Below are positions 24,981-32,817 of a DNA stretch of 46,531 bases, piece after piece. The stretch lies in assembly GCA_036000965.1 (NCBI GenBank), contig DASYUT010000289.1:1-46531 (forward strand), in the 5' to 3' direction. Each line of letters starts with the position of its first letter. Within the stretch, counting starts at the first letter, position 1. Position numbers and translations under genes: made by a program. Below the pieces are notes generated by a model. That model saw nothing but the letters and a program-made list of their open reading frames with translations. It did no database searches and had not been told where the DNA came from. Origin of the DNA: Actinomycetes bacterium. GTDB lineage: Bacteria; Actinomycetota; CALGFH01.

Positions 24981-27773
24981 CTACTCCCGGCCCCCAGCCG
25001 ACCCCGCGAACGCGGGCTCGGGACGGCAGTCCTCGGGCAGCTTGTCCGTCCTGATCCCCTTGAACGAGGCGAACCGGAGCCGGCCCTCCTTGGTCCAGCC
25101 CTGGTACTCCACCTCGCACACCAGCTCCGGCCGGACCCAGCGGGCACCCCGGACGCGGGGGTCGGGGTCGACCGGCCGCTCGGTCGTCTCGCGCTCGCGC
25201 AGCTCGGCCAGGAGCTCGGCCAGGAACGCCTGGCCGAAGCCGGTGCCGACGTTGCCGGCGTAGCGCAGCCGGCCCCCGTCCCAGACGGCCAGCAGGAGCG
25301 CGCCGAGAGTGGCCGAGCGCATGCCCTTGCCCGGCGTCCAGCCCACGATCACGCAGTCCTGCCTGTGTACCGCCTTGACCTTGCGCCAGTCCGGCGACCG
25401 CTGGCCGGGTCGGTAGGGGCTCGCCATCCGCTTGCCCACCACCCCCTCGAGGCCGAGCTTCTCGATCTCGCCGAAGAAGGCCACGCCCGCCTCCTCCACC
25501 ACCTGCGACAGGCGCATCCGCCGGGTCTCCACGAACACCTCGGCCAGCCGGGCCCGCCGTTCCGAAAGCGGCCGGTCGAGCAGGGGCACGCCGTCGAGCC
25601 AGAGCAGGTCGAAGGCGATGAACTGGATCGGCACCCGGCCCGCGTTGCGGGCCAGCTCCTCGGCCGAGCGGTGGAACCGGTCCTGCATCCGCGCGAACGA
25701 CGGCCGGCCCTGGGCGTCCAGCGCGACCACCTCGCCGTCGATCACCGCGTTGCGGGCCGCGAGCTGCCGGTGCATCTCGGCAAGCTCGGGGAACTGGCCG
25801 GTGGCGTCGCGGCCGGTGCGGGAGGTGAGCCGGGTAGCGGTGCCGAGGTTGGCCAGGCAGCGATGCCCGTCCCACTTCACCTCGAACTGCCACCCCTCGG
25901 CGTCGAACGGCGCGGTCTCCAGGGCGGCCATCATCGGCTCGAACGTGGGGGGCGGCGCCGGCTGGGGGAGCGAGGCCTTGCCGGCCAGCACGCACATCCA
26001 GTCGCGTCCCTTGGTACGGAAGAAGTGGTACTCCGCGCCGTGGTAGCGGCTGCCGTGCAGCCGCACCGTCCACTTGCCGTCGCGCACCTCGAGCGGCTCG
26101 TAGGTGCCGAGGTCGAACAGGCGCACCTCGCCGCCGCCGTACTCGCCGGCTGGGATCGCGCCCGAGAACGTCAGGTAGTCGAGCGGGTGGTCCTCGGTGT
26201 TGACGGCCAGGTGGCGGACGCCCGGCTCCTCTGGCAGCCGTTTCGGCACCGCGAACGACACCAGCACCCCGTCGTGCTCGAACCGCACGTCGTGGTGGAG
26301 GCTTCTGGCGTGGTGCTGCTGAATGGTGAAGCAGCTGCCCGGCTCGAGCCTTGCGGCGGCCGGGATGCCGGCGGCGTGCGGCTCGGCCGGCATCGGGCTC
26401 ACCCGCGCCGGGGGCGCCCCGGCGTCCCCGGCCGCCGCGCCCTCCGGCTCGGGGAGGGCCTCCACCGGCCCGGGGACCGCGCCCTCGGACTCCGGGGCGG
26501 CCACCGGCACCGGCGCGGCCTCCACCAGCTCCGGGGCCGCGCCCTCGGCCTCCGGGGTTGGGTCCACGGCCTCCGGGGTGAGGTCCAAGGTGGGGTCCAT
26601 GGGGTCCTCGGCCTCCGGGATGGGGTCCTCGGGGTCTGGGGCGGCGCCCCTGGGTTCCGGAGTCCGGGCGAAGTCCCGCTTGCTGGCGTACTCGTCCAGC
26701 GCGGCCGGGCCCGCCGCCCGCGCCGGCCGGCGGGGCGTGTTGGGCCCGGCCGACCGGCCGTGCTCGCGCCGAGGCCTGCCGGGCGGCCCCAGCCCGAGGG
26801 CCTCCATCGCCGGGGCGAGCGACTGCCGGTCGGTCAGCACCGGCCCGAACCGGTCGCCCGAGGCGAACCGCTCCCACACGCTGTCGATGCGGAAGTCACC
26901 GGGCTCGATGTCTTCGTCCAGCTCGTCCCAGTCGAGCGGGGTGGACACCGGCGCCCCGGGCCGGGGCCGCACCGAGTAGGCGCTGGCGACGTTCGCGCCC
27001 TGCCGGTTCATCTGGTGGTCGACGAACACCTTGCCGGCCCGCTTCTCGATGGCCCAGTCCATGGTGACCTTGTCGGGGGAGGCGCGGACCAGCAGGCGCC
27101 CCACCCGCTCCACGAAGGCGCGCGCGTCGGCGTAGGTGTGGGTGCCGTCCAGGGGGACGAACACCTGCATGCCGGTCGCCCCGGAGGTCTTCGGGTACCC
27201 GCGCAGGCCGAGCCCGTCGAGCACGACCTTGACCAGCTTGGCGGCGAAGCGCACGTCCGCGAACGTGTAGGGCTCGAACGGGTCGAGGTCGAAGAAGGCG
27301 TAGTCGGGCCGGTCGAGCGAGCCGGCCCGCGAGTGCAGCGGGTGCATCTCGATGCAGCCGAGGTTCACCACGTACAGCAGGCTCGGCAGGTCCTGGACGA
27401 CCACGAACGGGGTGATCTTCGACCGTTCCTCGGAGGGGACGGCGGCGGTGGGCAGCCAGCTCGGCGCGTGGGCGGGCACCCGCTTCTCGTAGAACGGCTC
27501 TCCAGCGAGCCCGTCCGGCATCCGATGCATGGTGAGCGGCCGGTCGGCGAGGTGGGGCAGGAGCAGCGGGGCGACGTTCCAGTAGTACGCGAGCAGGTCA
27601 GCCTTGGTGATGCCCTCGCCCGGCCAGTAGACCTTGTTCAGGTTGGAAAGGCGCAGCTCACGGCCTTCGGCCTCGACCCGCCAGGCGCTCCCGGCCCCGC
27701 GTGCCTCAGGCGACACCCGCCGCGCGGGCAGCGCCGACGGGAAGGGCGGCGGACGGCGTTTGCCGGTGGCCAC
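24981..27773 (-). CDS. ligD: multifunctional NHEJ DNA ligase LigD (POL-PE-LIG)
   Basis: A 930-residue LigD with all three activities in mycobacterial order. The primase-polymerase domain (about 25-310) has the catalytic pair D162-L-D164. A long Pro/Glu/Ala-rich linker (about 360-450) is repeat-like and probably disordered. The 3'-phosphoesterase domain (about 470-590) has HHARSLHHDVRFEHDG. The ATP-dependent ligase domain has the nucleophile K633 in EVKWDGHR and later motifs EGVVGKR and WRKVKAVH. With Ku it repairs double-strand breaks by end joining. The GTG at 27771-27773 follows AAGGAGG by nine bases. It is divergent from ku with 92 bases between, so the two can share regulation. Confidence 0.95.
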   Translation of the reverse strand: MATGKRRPPPFPSALPARRVSPEARGAGSAWRVEAEGRELRLSNLNKVYWPGEGITKADLLAYYWNVAPLLLPHLADRPLTMHRMPDGLAGEPFYEKRVPAHAPSWLPTAAVPSEERSKITPFVVVQDLPSLLYVVNLGCIEMHPLHSRAGSLDRPDYAFFDLDPFEPYTFADVRFAAKLVKVVLDGLGLRGYPKTSGATGMQVFVPLDGTHTYADARAFVERVGRLLVRASPDKVTMDWAIEKRAGKVFVDHQMNRQGANVASAYSVRPRPGAPVSTPLDWDELDEDIEPGDFRIDSVWERFASGDRFGPVLTDRQSLAPAMEALGLGPPGRPRREHGRSAGPNTPRRPARAAGPAALDEYASKRDFARTPEPRGAAPDPEDPIPEAEDPMDPTLDLTPEAVDPTPEAEGAAPELVEAAPVPVAAPESEGAVPGPVEALPEPEGAAAGDAGAPPARVSPMPAEPHAAGIPAAARLEPGSCFTIQQHHARSLHHDVRFEHDGVLVSFAVPKRLPEEPGVRHLAVNTEDHPLDYLTFSGAIPAGEYGGGEVRLFDLGTYEPLEVRDGKWTVRLHGSRYHGAEYHFFRTKGRDWMCVLAGKASLPQPAPPPTFEPMMAALETAPFDAEGWQFEVKWDGHRCLANLGTATRLTSRTGRDATGQFPELAEMHRQLAARNAVIDGEVVALDAQGRPSFARMQDRFHRSAEELARNAGRVPIQFIAFDLLWLDGVPLLDRPLSERRARLAEVFVETRRMRLSQVVEEAGVAFFGEIEKLGLEGVVGKRMASPYRPGQRSPDWRKVKAVHRQDCVIVGWTPGKGMRSATLGALLLAVWDGGRLRYAGNVGTGFGQAFLAELLAELRERETTERPVDPDPRVRGARWVRPELVCEVEYQGWTKEGRLRFASFKGIRTDKLPEDCRPEPAFAGSAGGRE

Positions 27774-27796
27774 GACAGGCAGCCTCCTTGGGTCGC

Positions 27797-27816
27797 ACTG
27801 TTCGCCAGCGTACAGT
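27797..27816. promoter_or_regulatory. inverted repeat in the shared ligD/ku promoter region
   Basis: ACTGT (27797-27801) and ACAGT (27812-27816) form an inverted repeat spaced by ten bases in the 92-base divergent region. TTGACG at 27816-27821 could be a -35 for ku. A shared operator is plausible but short. Confidence 0.3.
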
Positions 27817-27865
27817 TGACGGCGTAGCAGAGGTTGGCCCGCCGCCTTCACCAGGAGCACGGCCG

Positions 27866-28723
27866 ATGAAGACGATCTGGAAGGGCGCGATCTCGTTCGG
27901 GCTGGTCACCATCCCGGTGAAGCTGTACGGGGCCACCGAGGAGAAGAGCCTGCGGTTCAACCAGCTGCACGCCAAGGACGGCGGGCGCATCCGCTACAAG
28001 CGGGTGTGCGCGCTCGACGGCGAGGAGGTCGACTACTCCGAGATCGTCAAGGGCTACGAGTACGAGAAGGACCACTACGTGACCCTGACCGACGAGGAGC
28101 TCGACTCGCTGCCGGTCTCCACCGCCAAGACGATCGAGATCGAGCGCTTCGTTGACGCCGACCAGATCGACCCGATCTTCTTCCAGAAGTCGTACTACAT
28201 CGTGCCCGAGGGCACCGGGGCCAAGGCCTACCACCTGCTCCGCGAGGCCATGGCCGACGACGGCAAGGTGGCCCTGGCCAAGATCGCCTTCCGCGACAAG
28301 GAGCACCTGGCCACCCTGCGCCTGCGCGACAGCTGCTTCGTGCTCGAGACGATGTTCTGGCCGGACGAGATCCGCACCCCGGCCTTTGACGAGCTCGACG
28401 AGCGCGTCGAGGTGCGCCCGCAAGAGGTCAAGATGGCCCGCAGCCTCATCGAGAGCCTCTCCGACGACTTCGAGCCCGGGGAGTTCCGCGACGAGTACCG
28501 TGCCGCCCTCGAGGACCTGGTGGCCAAGAAGGTCCAGGGCGAGGAGATCACCTACGTCGAGGAGGCCGAGCCGGCCAAGGTCGTTGACCTGATGGAGGCT
28601 CTGCGGGCCAGCGTGGAGGCGGCGAAGGCGGGCAAGGACTCCGCCAAGCCGGTCGCCAGGACCGCGCGCGCCTCGGGCGGCAAGACGGCGTCCTCGCGCC
28701 GCAGGAAGGCGTCGGGCGAGTAG
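27866..28723 (+). CDS. ku: Ku DNA end-binding protein
   Basis: A 285-residue bacterial Ku that forms a ring-shaped homodimer on broken DNA ends and recruits LigD. The start MKTIWKGAISFGLVTIPVKLY and the core EVDYSEIVKGYEY and SYYIVPEGTGAKAYHLLR are family hallmarks. The tail after about residue 255 is rich in Lys, Arg, Ser and Ala (ending SSRRRKASGE), like the extended basic tails of other actinobacterial Ku proteins that bind DNA non-specifically. The ATG at 27866 follows AGGAG at eight bases. Confidence 0.96.
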   Translation: MKTIWKGAISFGLVTIPVKLYGATEEKSLRFNQLHAKDGGRIRYKRVCALDGEEVDYSEIVKGYEYEKDHYVTLTDEELDSLPVSTAKTIEIERFVDADQIDPIFFQKSYYIVPEGTGAKAYHLLREAMADDGKVALAKIAFRDKEHLATLRLRDSCFVLETMFWPDEIRTPAFDELDERVEVRPQEVKMARSLIESLSDDFEPGEFRDEYRAALEDLVAKKVQGEEITYVEEAEPAKVVDLMEALRASVEAAKAGKDSAKPVARTARASGGKTASSRRRKASGE

Positions 28724-28738
28724 AGGCGCCGCGGTCAG

Positions 28739-28845
28739 GGCTAGTCCCAAATGCCGAGGCCCTGGTCGGGACCAGAACGAGCGCTGGTCGGGGACCAGAA
28801 CGAGCGGTCCAAAGTCTCTGGCACCAGGACTAGCCTCCTGACCCT
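28739..28845. repeat. outer inverted repeat enclosing two tandem hairpin units
   Basis: Outer arms GGCTAGTCC (28739-28747) and GGACTAGCC (28837-28845) are perfectly complementary. Inside are two tandem units of 22-23 bases (28762-28783 and 28784-28806), each with CTGGTC and GACCAG arms. The folded form would be branched. It lies just after ku and may act as a terminator. Confidence 0.65.
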
Positions 28846-28950
28846 CCGCAGTTGTACTGACTAGCCAGGGCAGGTGGCGTGGGGGTCCAATCTGGCCGTG
28901 TCGGATTGACCGCTTCCTAACGGTAGCTCGTTGTATCCGACCTGTCTGAT

Positions 28951-29952
28951 TTGGACTCGTCGTTGGCGGTGCTGTTCAGCGTGAAGGCAGCGGTCACCCT
29001 CCCCTCGAGCCCATCGATCTTCGATGGTGCGGTCTCCTCGGTCCTCGACTACCTGCAGGAGCGCGTCGGGCTGCGGCTCTGGATGCTGGCGCGGGTCTCG
29101 GGTGGCCGGGTGGTCGTGCTGGGCGTGCGCGACCGGTGGTACGGCATCGAAGTGGGCGAGGTGCTCGACTGGGACGACCTCCCGTTCAGGGCGGTGGCCG
29201 ACGGCCGTGCGCCGATGGTGGTGCCGTCCACAGCCGGGCTGGGCCCGTTCACCGTCGCGCCGCACCAGCGCCTGCGGGTCGGCGCCCACGCCGCCGTGCC
29301 CATCGTCGACCCGGAGGGCGGGCTGTTCGGGTGCTTGTGCGGCCTGGACCCCGAGCCGCGGCCAGCGCTCGCCGGCGAGCTGCCCATCCTGGAGCTGCTC
29401 GGCCGGCTCCTCGGCACCGTGCTCGCGCAGGAGCTGGAGCGCGAGGAGCTCGAGCGGCGAGTCGAGCGGGCCGAGCTGGAAGCCCTCACCGACCCGCTCA
29501 CCGGGGTTGGCAACCGGCGCGCCTGGGACCACATCTTCGACGCCGAGGAGGCTCGCTGCCGGCGCTACGGGTCGCCGGCCTCGCTCGTATCGGTCGACCT
29601 GGACGAGCTGAAGCGGACCAACGACGACCGTGGGCATGTCGCCGGCGACGCCCTCCTTCGCCGGACCGCCCAGGTGATCGTGGCCACCAAGCGCGCCAGC
29701 GACGTGGTTGCCCGGCTCGGCGGGGACGAGTTCGGGGTGCTCGCGGTGGAGTGCGACGAGGCCGCGGCGGCCGCCCTGGCCGAGCGGATCCGGGCCGCGC
29801 TCGAGCGGGCCGGCATCCGGGCCTCGGTCGGCCACGCCACCCGCCGGCCAGGCGTCGGCCTGGCCCGAGCCTGGGACGAGGCCGACGCCGCGATGTACGC
29901 CGTCAAGCGCGGCACTGGCCGCGGCGCGAGAGCCGAACCTGGTCGGCGCTGA
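28951..29952 (+). CDS. GAF-GGDEF diguanylate cyclase
   Basis: A soluble 333-residue cyclase that would make cyclic di-GMP from two GTP. Residues 20-160 form a GAF-like sensor domain and a short coiled coil (about 165-185) links it to the GGDEF domain. The active-site loop GGDEF is intact (257-261). An RxxD inhibitory site (R248-A-S-D251) stands exactly five residues before it, so product inhibition is expected. The start is uncertain: TTG at 28951 and GTGs at 28969 and 28981 are in frame and none has a good RBS. TTGACC (28906-28911) may be part of its promoter. No EAL or HD-GYP gene is nearby. Confidence 0.87.
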   Translation: MDSSLAVLFSVKAAVTLPSSPSIFDGAVSSVLDYLQERVGLRLWMLARVSGGRVVVLGVRDRWYGIEVGEVLDWDDLPFRAVADGRAPMVVPSTAGLGPFTVAPHQRLRVGAHAAVPIVDPEGGLFGCLCGLDPEPRPALAGELPILELLGRLLGTVLAQELEREELERRVERAELEALTDPLTGVGNRRAWDHIFDAEEARCRRYGSPASLVSVDLDELKRTNDDRGHVAGDALLRRTAQVIVATKRASDVVARLGGDEFGVLAVECDEAAAAALAERIRAALERAGIRASVGHATRRPGVGLARAWDEADAAMYAVKRGTGRGARAEPGRR

Positions 29953-29959
29953 ACCGCCC

Positions 29960-30095
29960 GGAGCGCCTGCGGCGCGGGCGCCCATGCCGACGGCCAAGCT
30001 CATGGAGCGCCTGGGGCGCGGGCCATCCCATTCCGACGCCAAGCTCCTTGGAGCGCCTGCGGCGCGGGCATCTATGCCAGCGGCCAAGTTCGGCG
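29960..30095. repeat. three imperfect ~45-bp tandem repeats
   Basis: Units begin GGAGCGCCTG at 29960, 30004 and 30050. They fill the space between the convergent GGDEF and LPG-synthase-type genes. They are GC-rich and imperfect, and I see no gene in them. The tail at about 30105-30115 shares CCTCGCGCGCTTC with 37817-37829. Confidence 0.75.
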
Positions 30096-30123
30096 GTCGG
30101 CCTCGCGCGCTTCAGGGGTGCGG

Positions 30124-31305
30124 TCAGTCCTCGGCCGGGTCGAAGGTGTTGTCGGGCCGCGGGTGGACGCGCAGGCCGTGACGCTCGGCCCAGGCGCGCC
30201 GGTCCTCGGACCGCTGCACCGACTCCTCGGCCAGGCGGCGCAGCTCCCGCTCCCTGCGCGGCCTCGCCGCCTGGCGCTGCCCGGCCTCGATCTCCGCGTC
30301 GGCCCTGGCCTCGTCCACCTGCAGCGACAGGTAGGCGAGGCCGCCGAGCGGGATGGGGAGCCAGAAGTTGACCAGGCGATAGGCGAGCACGCCGAGGGTG
30401 GCCGCCCCGACCGGCACGCCGAAGAACGTGAGCAGCGAGATCAGGACCGCCTCTACGACCCCGAGCCCGGCCGGGGTGATCGGCAGGGCGGCCACGACGT
30501 AGGCGAGCCCGAACGCGACGATCAGGCCGTAGATCGGGACCCAGTACCCGAACGCGCCGACGAAGACCCAGAGGGCGGTGGCGGTGCACAGCCAGAAGCC
30601 GAGGTCCCAGACGATCGCCCGGCGGATCAGGTCGCGCTCGCGGGCGAGGGTCTGCAGGCGGTCGGCGAGCCGCAGGGCGATCTCGTACACCCTGTCCTCG
30701 TCGAGGAACGGGATCCGCCCGGCGACCGCGCGCAGGATCCGGGCGGCGCGCTGCTCGCCCCGGATGAGCAGGATGACCAGGGCCGAGAAGCCGCCGATGA
30801 GCACCACGCCGAGCAGGGCGGCGGTGCCGTAGAGGGGGTTGAAGCCGCGCAGCGGGATGGAGACGACCAACCCGAGCCAGAGCAGGAGGTTGAGCACGAC
30901 GGCCGACCCCATACCCTGGGTCGCCATCGCGAAGGCGGCGTCGGTGCCCTTGATCCCGTTCTTGGTGAGCAACCGGAAGCCAAGCGCCCCACCAACCGCC
31001 GACCCCCCGGGGACGACGTGGCTCACCGCCAGGGTCGAGAGCTGGATGCGGGACAGGGTGAAGAAGGGCGGGCTCTGGCCGCGGGGCAGCAGCGCCCTGG
31101 TCAGATTGGTGTAGCAGCACCAGGAGGCGACCTCGAGCGCGATGGCGAGGGGCACGAGCCTCAAGTCCACCTTGCCGAGCAGGTGGAGCGAGTCGCGCAC
31201 CTTCGGCACCTGGGGCAGCACCAGGTAGATGACGACGAATGCGAAGAGCAGGAGCTGGATCACCCGCTTGACCGGAGTCGCCAACGGGGCTCGGGACGTC
31301 GCCAT
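30124..31305 (-). CDS. LPG-synthase transmembrane (UPF0104) family protein
   Basis: A 393-residue integral membrane protein with about eight helices. It matches the lysylphosphatidylglycerol synthase TM / UPF0104 family: SHVVPGGSAVGGALGFRLL in the first half and ALPITPAGLGVVEAVL in the second are the family's conserved loops. It lacks the aminoacyl-transfer domain of MprF, so it is not an LPG synthase by itself. Relatives act in glycolipid or polyprenol-sugar steps. A charged C-terminal tail (about 340-393) is cytoplasmic. No good RBS is seen; ATG 31303-31305 and GTG 31306-31308 are adjacent. A TATACT -10 lies at 31435-31440. Confidence 0.85.
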   Translation of the reverse strand: MATSRAPLATPVKRVIQLLLFAFVVIYLVLPQVPKVRDSLHLLGKVDLRLVPLAIALEVASWCCYTNLTRALLPRGQSPPFFTLSRIQLSTLAVSHVVPGGSAVGGALGFRLLTKNGIKGTDAAFAMATQGMGSAVVLNLLLWLGLVVSIPLRGFNPLYGTAALLGVVLIGGFSALVILLIRGEQRAARILRAVAGRIPFLDEDRVYEIALRLADRLQTLARERDLIRRAIVWDLGFWLCTATALWVFVGAFGYWVPIYGLIVAFGLAYVVAALPITPAGLGVVEAVLISLLTFFGVPVGAATLGVLAYRLVNFWLPIPLGGLAYLSLQVDEARADAEIEAGQRQAARPRRERELRRLAEESVQRSEDRRAWAERHGLRVHPRPDNTFDPAED

Positions 31306-31434
31306 CACGGGCTACCAGGCGGACGCTGGGCCGCGGGCGGGCCGCTTCGCCGCGGGCCGCGCCGGGGCCACGCCGAGCGGCCCGCGCACCAGGAGTGGCG
31401 GGCGCGCAGGGACAGCGCGCGGGGACACAAGACT

Positions 31435-31440
31435 AGTATA
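31435..31440 (-). promoter_or_regulatory. -10 element TATACT for the LPG-synthase-type gene
   Basis: TATACT on the minus strand would start a transcript with a leader of about 120 bases. The surrounding CTAGTATAG is strikingly AT-rich for this genome. No clear -35 is seen. Confidence 0.4.
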
Positions 31441-31499
31441 GGGGCGCGGGGTCGCTCGCTCTCGCGGCGTCCGTTTGGGGAGGCATGTCCGCCCGCTCG

Positions 31500-32714
31500 C
31501 TACCCGCCGCCACCGAGCCGCGCGAGGAACCCGGCCAGCAGCGCGGTCCGGGGCACCACGCTGCCGAGGTCCAGCCACTCGCGCGGCCCGTGGGCCTCGC
31601 CGCCGATCGGGGCGAAGCCGTCGATGGTGGGCAGGCCGGCCGCTGTCGTTGTGTTGGCGTCCCCAGCCCCGCCGGTGGCCTGCTCACCGACCTCGAAGCC
31701 GAGGGCGGCGGCCACCCGCTGGGCCTCGGCCAGGAGCGCGACGACTGCCTCGGTCCGCTCCATCGGCAGGTGCCGGTGCACGGCCCGGAGGGTGGCGCTG
31801 GTGCCCGGCACGAAGCTGGTCGCCGCGATCTCCTCGACCGCCGCGGCGGCCACGTCGAACGCGGCGGTGGTGACCGCCCGCAGGTCGACCTCGAGGTGGG
31901 CGTGCTCGGCGACCACGTTGGGCCTGGTACCGGCCCGGATCACGCCCACGTTGCAGGTCACCCCTTGCCACCTGCCGTTCAGCTCCTGCAGGGCGACCGT
32001 CTTGCGGGCCGCCTCGAGGGCGGCGTTCACGCCCCGCTCGGGGCGGACGCCGGCGTGCACGGCCTTGCCCACCACGTCGATGGCAAAGGCGGAGATGCCC
32101 TTGCGGGCGGTGACCAGGGACCCGTCGATCCTGGCGGCCTCCAGTCCGATGCCGGCATCGTGCTCGCCCGCCAGGCGGGTCAGCACGGCCCGGCTGAACG
32201 GCGAGCCGATCTCCTCGTCGGGCGTGCAGACCATGGTGATCTCGGCGAAGGCGTCGAACCCGGCTTGGTCGCAGAGCACCTCGACCGCGTCGAAGCCGGT
32301 CACGATCCCGGCCTTGTCGTCGGTCACGCCGGGGCCGAAGGCGCGCCCGTCCTCTACCCGGAACGGCCTGACGGCGGCCGCGCCGTCGTCGAACACGGTG
32401 TCCATGTGGGCCATGAGCAGCAGGCGTCGCCCGCCGCCGGCCACGGGCAGGGCACCCGTGCGCCGCCCGATCACCACGTCGCCCAGGCGGGCTTCGCCCT
32501 GCGGCGGCTCGTGGACCAGGCGCTCGAGCGCCCACCCGGTAGCCCGGAAACGGGCCTCGCACAGGTCGGCGACCCGGTTCACGCCCTCGCGCGACCACGA
32601 CCCGGAGTCCTGGTTCACGAGCTGCTCAAGGGTTGCGAGCGCGCTCTGGTAGCGCCCGCGCACCAGCGGGACCAGGCTCGCGGGGTCGGCGCAGGGGTCG
32701 GCGCAGAGGTCCAT
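31500..32714 (-). CDS. M20 family metallopeptidase (glutamate carboxypeptidase-like)
   Basis: A 404-residue M20 peptidase close in pattern to carboxypeptidase G2. Zinc ligands and catalytic residues are visible: H103 and D105 in MAHMDTV, D132/D133 in GVTDDKAG, the catalytic E167 and E168 in PDEEIG, and a C-terminal histidine in GEAHGP. The lid domain contains KAVHAGVRPERG. These enzymes remove a C-terminal amino acid from a dipeptide or folate-like substrate. It is divergent from the cyanophycin-type Mur ligase through overlapping promoters, so it may cleave a cyanophycin-derived dipeptide; that is inference. The ATG at 32712-32714 lies nine bases beyond a TATACT -10, suggesting a leaderless mRNA. 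Confidence 0.88.
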   Translation of the reverse strand: MDLCADPCADPASLVPLVRGRYQSALATLEQLVNQDSGSWSREGVNRVADLCEARFRATGWALERLVHEPPQGEARLGDVVIGRRTGALPVAGGGRRLLLMAHMDTVFDDGAAAVRPFRVEDGRAFGPGVTDDKAGIVTGFDAVEVLCDQAGFDAFAEITMVCTPDEEIGSPFSRAVLTRLAGEHDAGIGLEAARIDGSLVTARKGISAFAIDVVGKAVHAGVRPERGVNAALEAARKTVALQELNGRWQGVTCNVGVIRAGTRPNVVAEHAHLEVDLRAVTTAAFDVAAAAVEEIAATSFVPGTSATLRAVHRHLPMERTEAVVALLAEAQRVAAALGFEVGEQATGGAGDANTTTAAGLPTIDGFAPIGGEAHGPREWLDLGSVVPRTALLAGFLARLGGGG

Positions 32715-32722
32715 GCGCTGCC

Positions 32723-32730
32723 AGTATAGT
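32723..32730. promoter_or_regulatory. overlapping divergent -10 elements (M20 peptidase / Mur ligase)
   Basis: The octamer AGTATAGT gives TATACT on the minus strand (32728-32723), eight bases from the M20 ATG. It also gives TATAGT on the plus strand (32725-32730), with a leader of about 80 bases to the Mur ligase TTG. Polymerase could not occupy both at once, so the two genes should be expressed in competition or by a shared switch. Confidence 0.6.
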
Positions 32731-32817
32731 GGCCGCCATCCCGGCCGGCGCCTGCCGGCCGTCGCAGCGATCCCTCCGAGGCCCGGCAGTGACCCCGTCC
32801 CCCTCGGGAGGCCAGCG

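Noticed and set aside
24000-27827. A very long plus-strand open frame (over 1200 codons) across the regulator and LigD genes
   Set aside because: It is the antisense shadow of well-identified genes on the minus strand. Its product is low-complexity, rich in Arg, Gly, Val and His, and it has no RBS.
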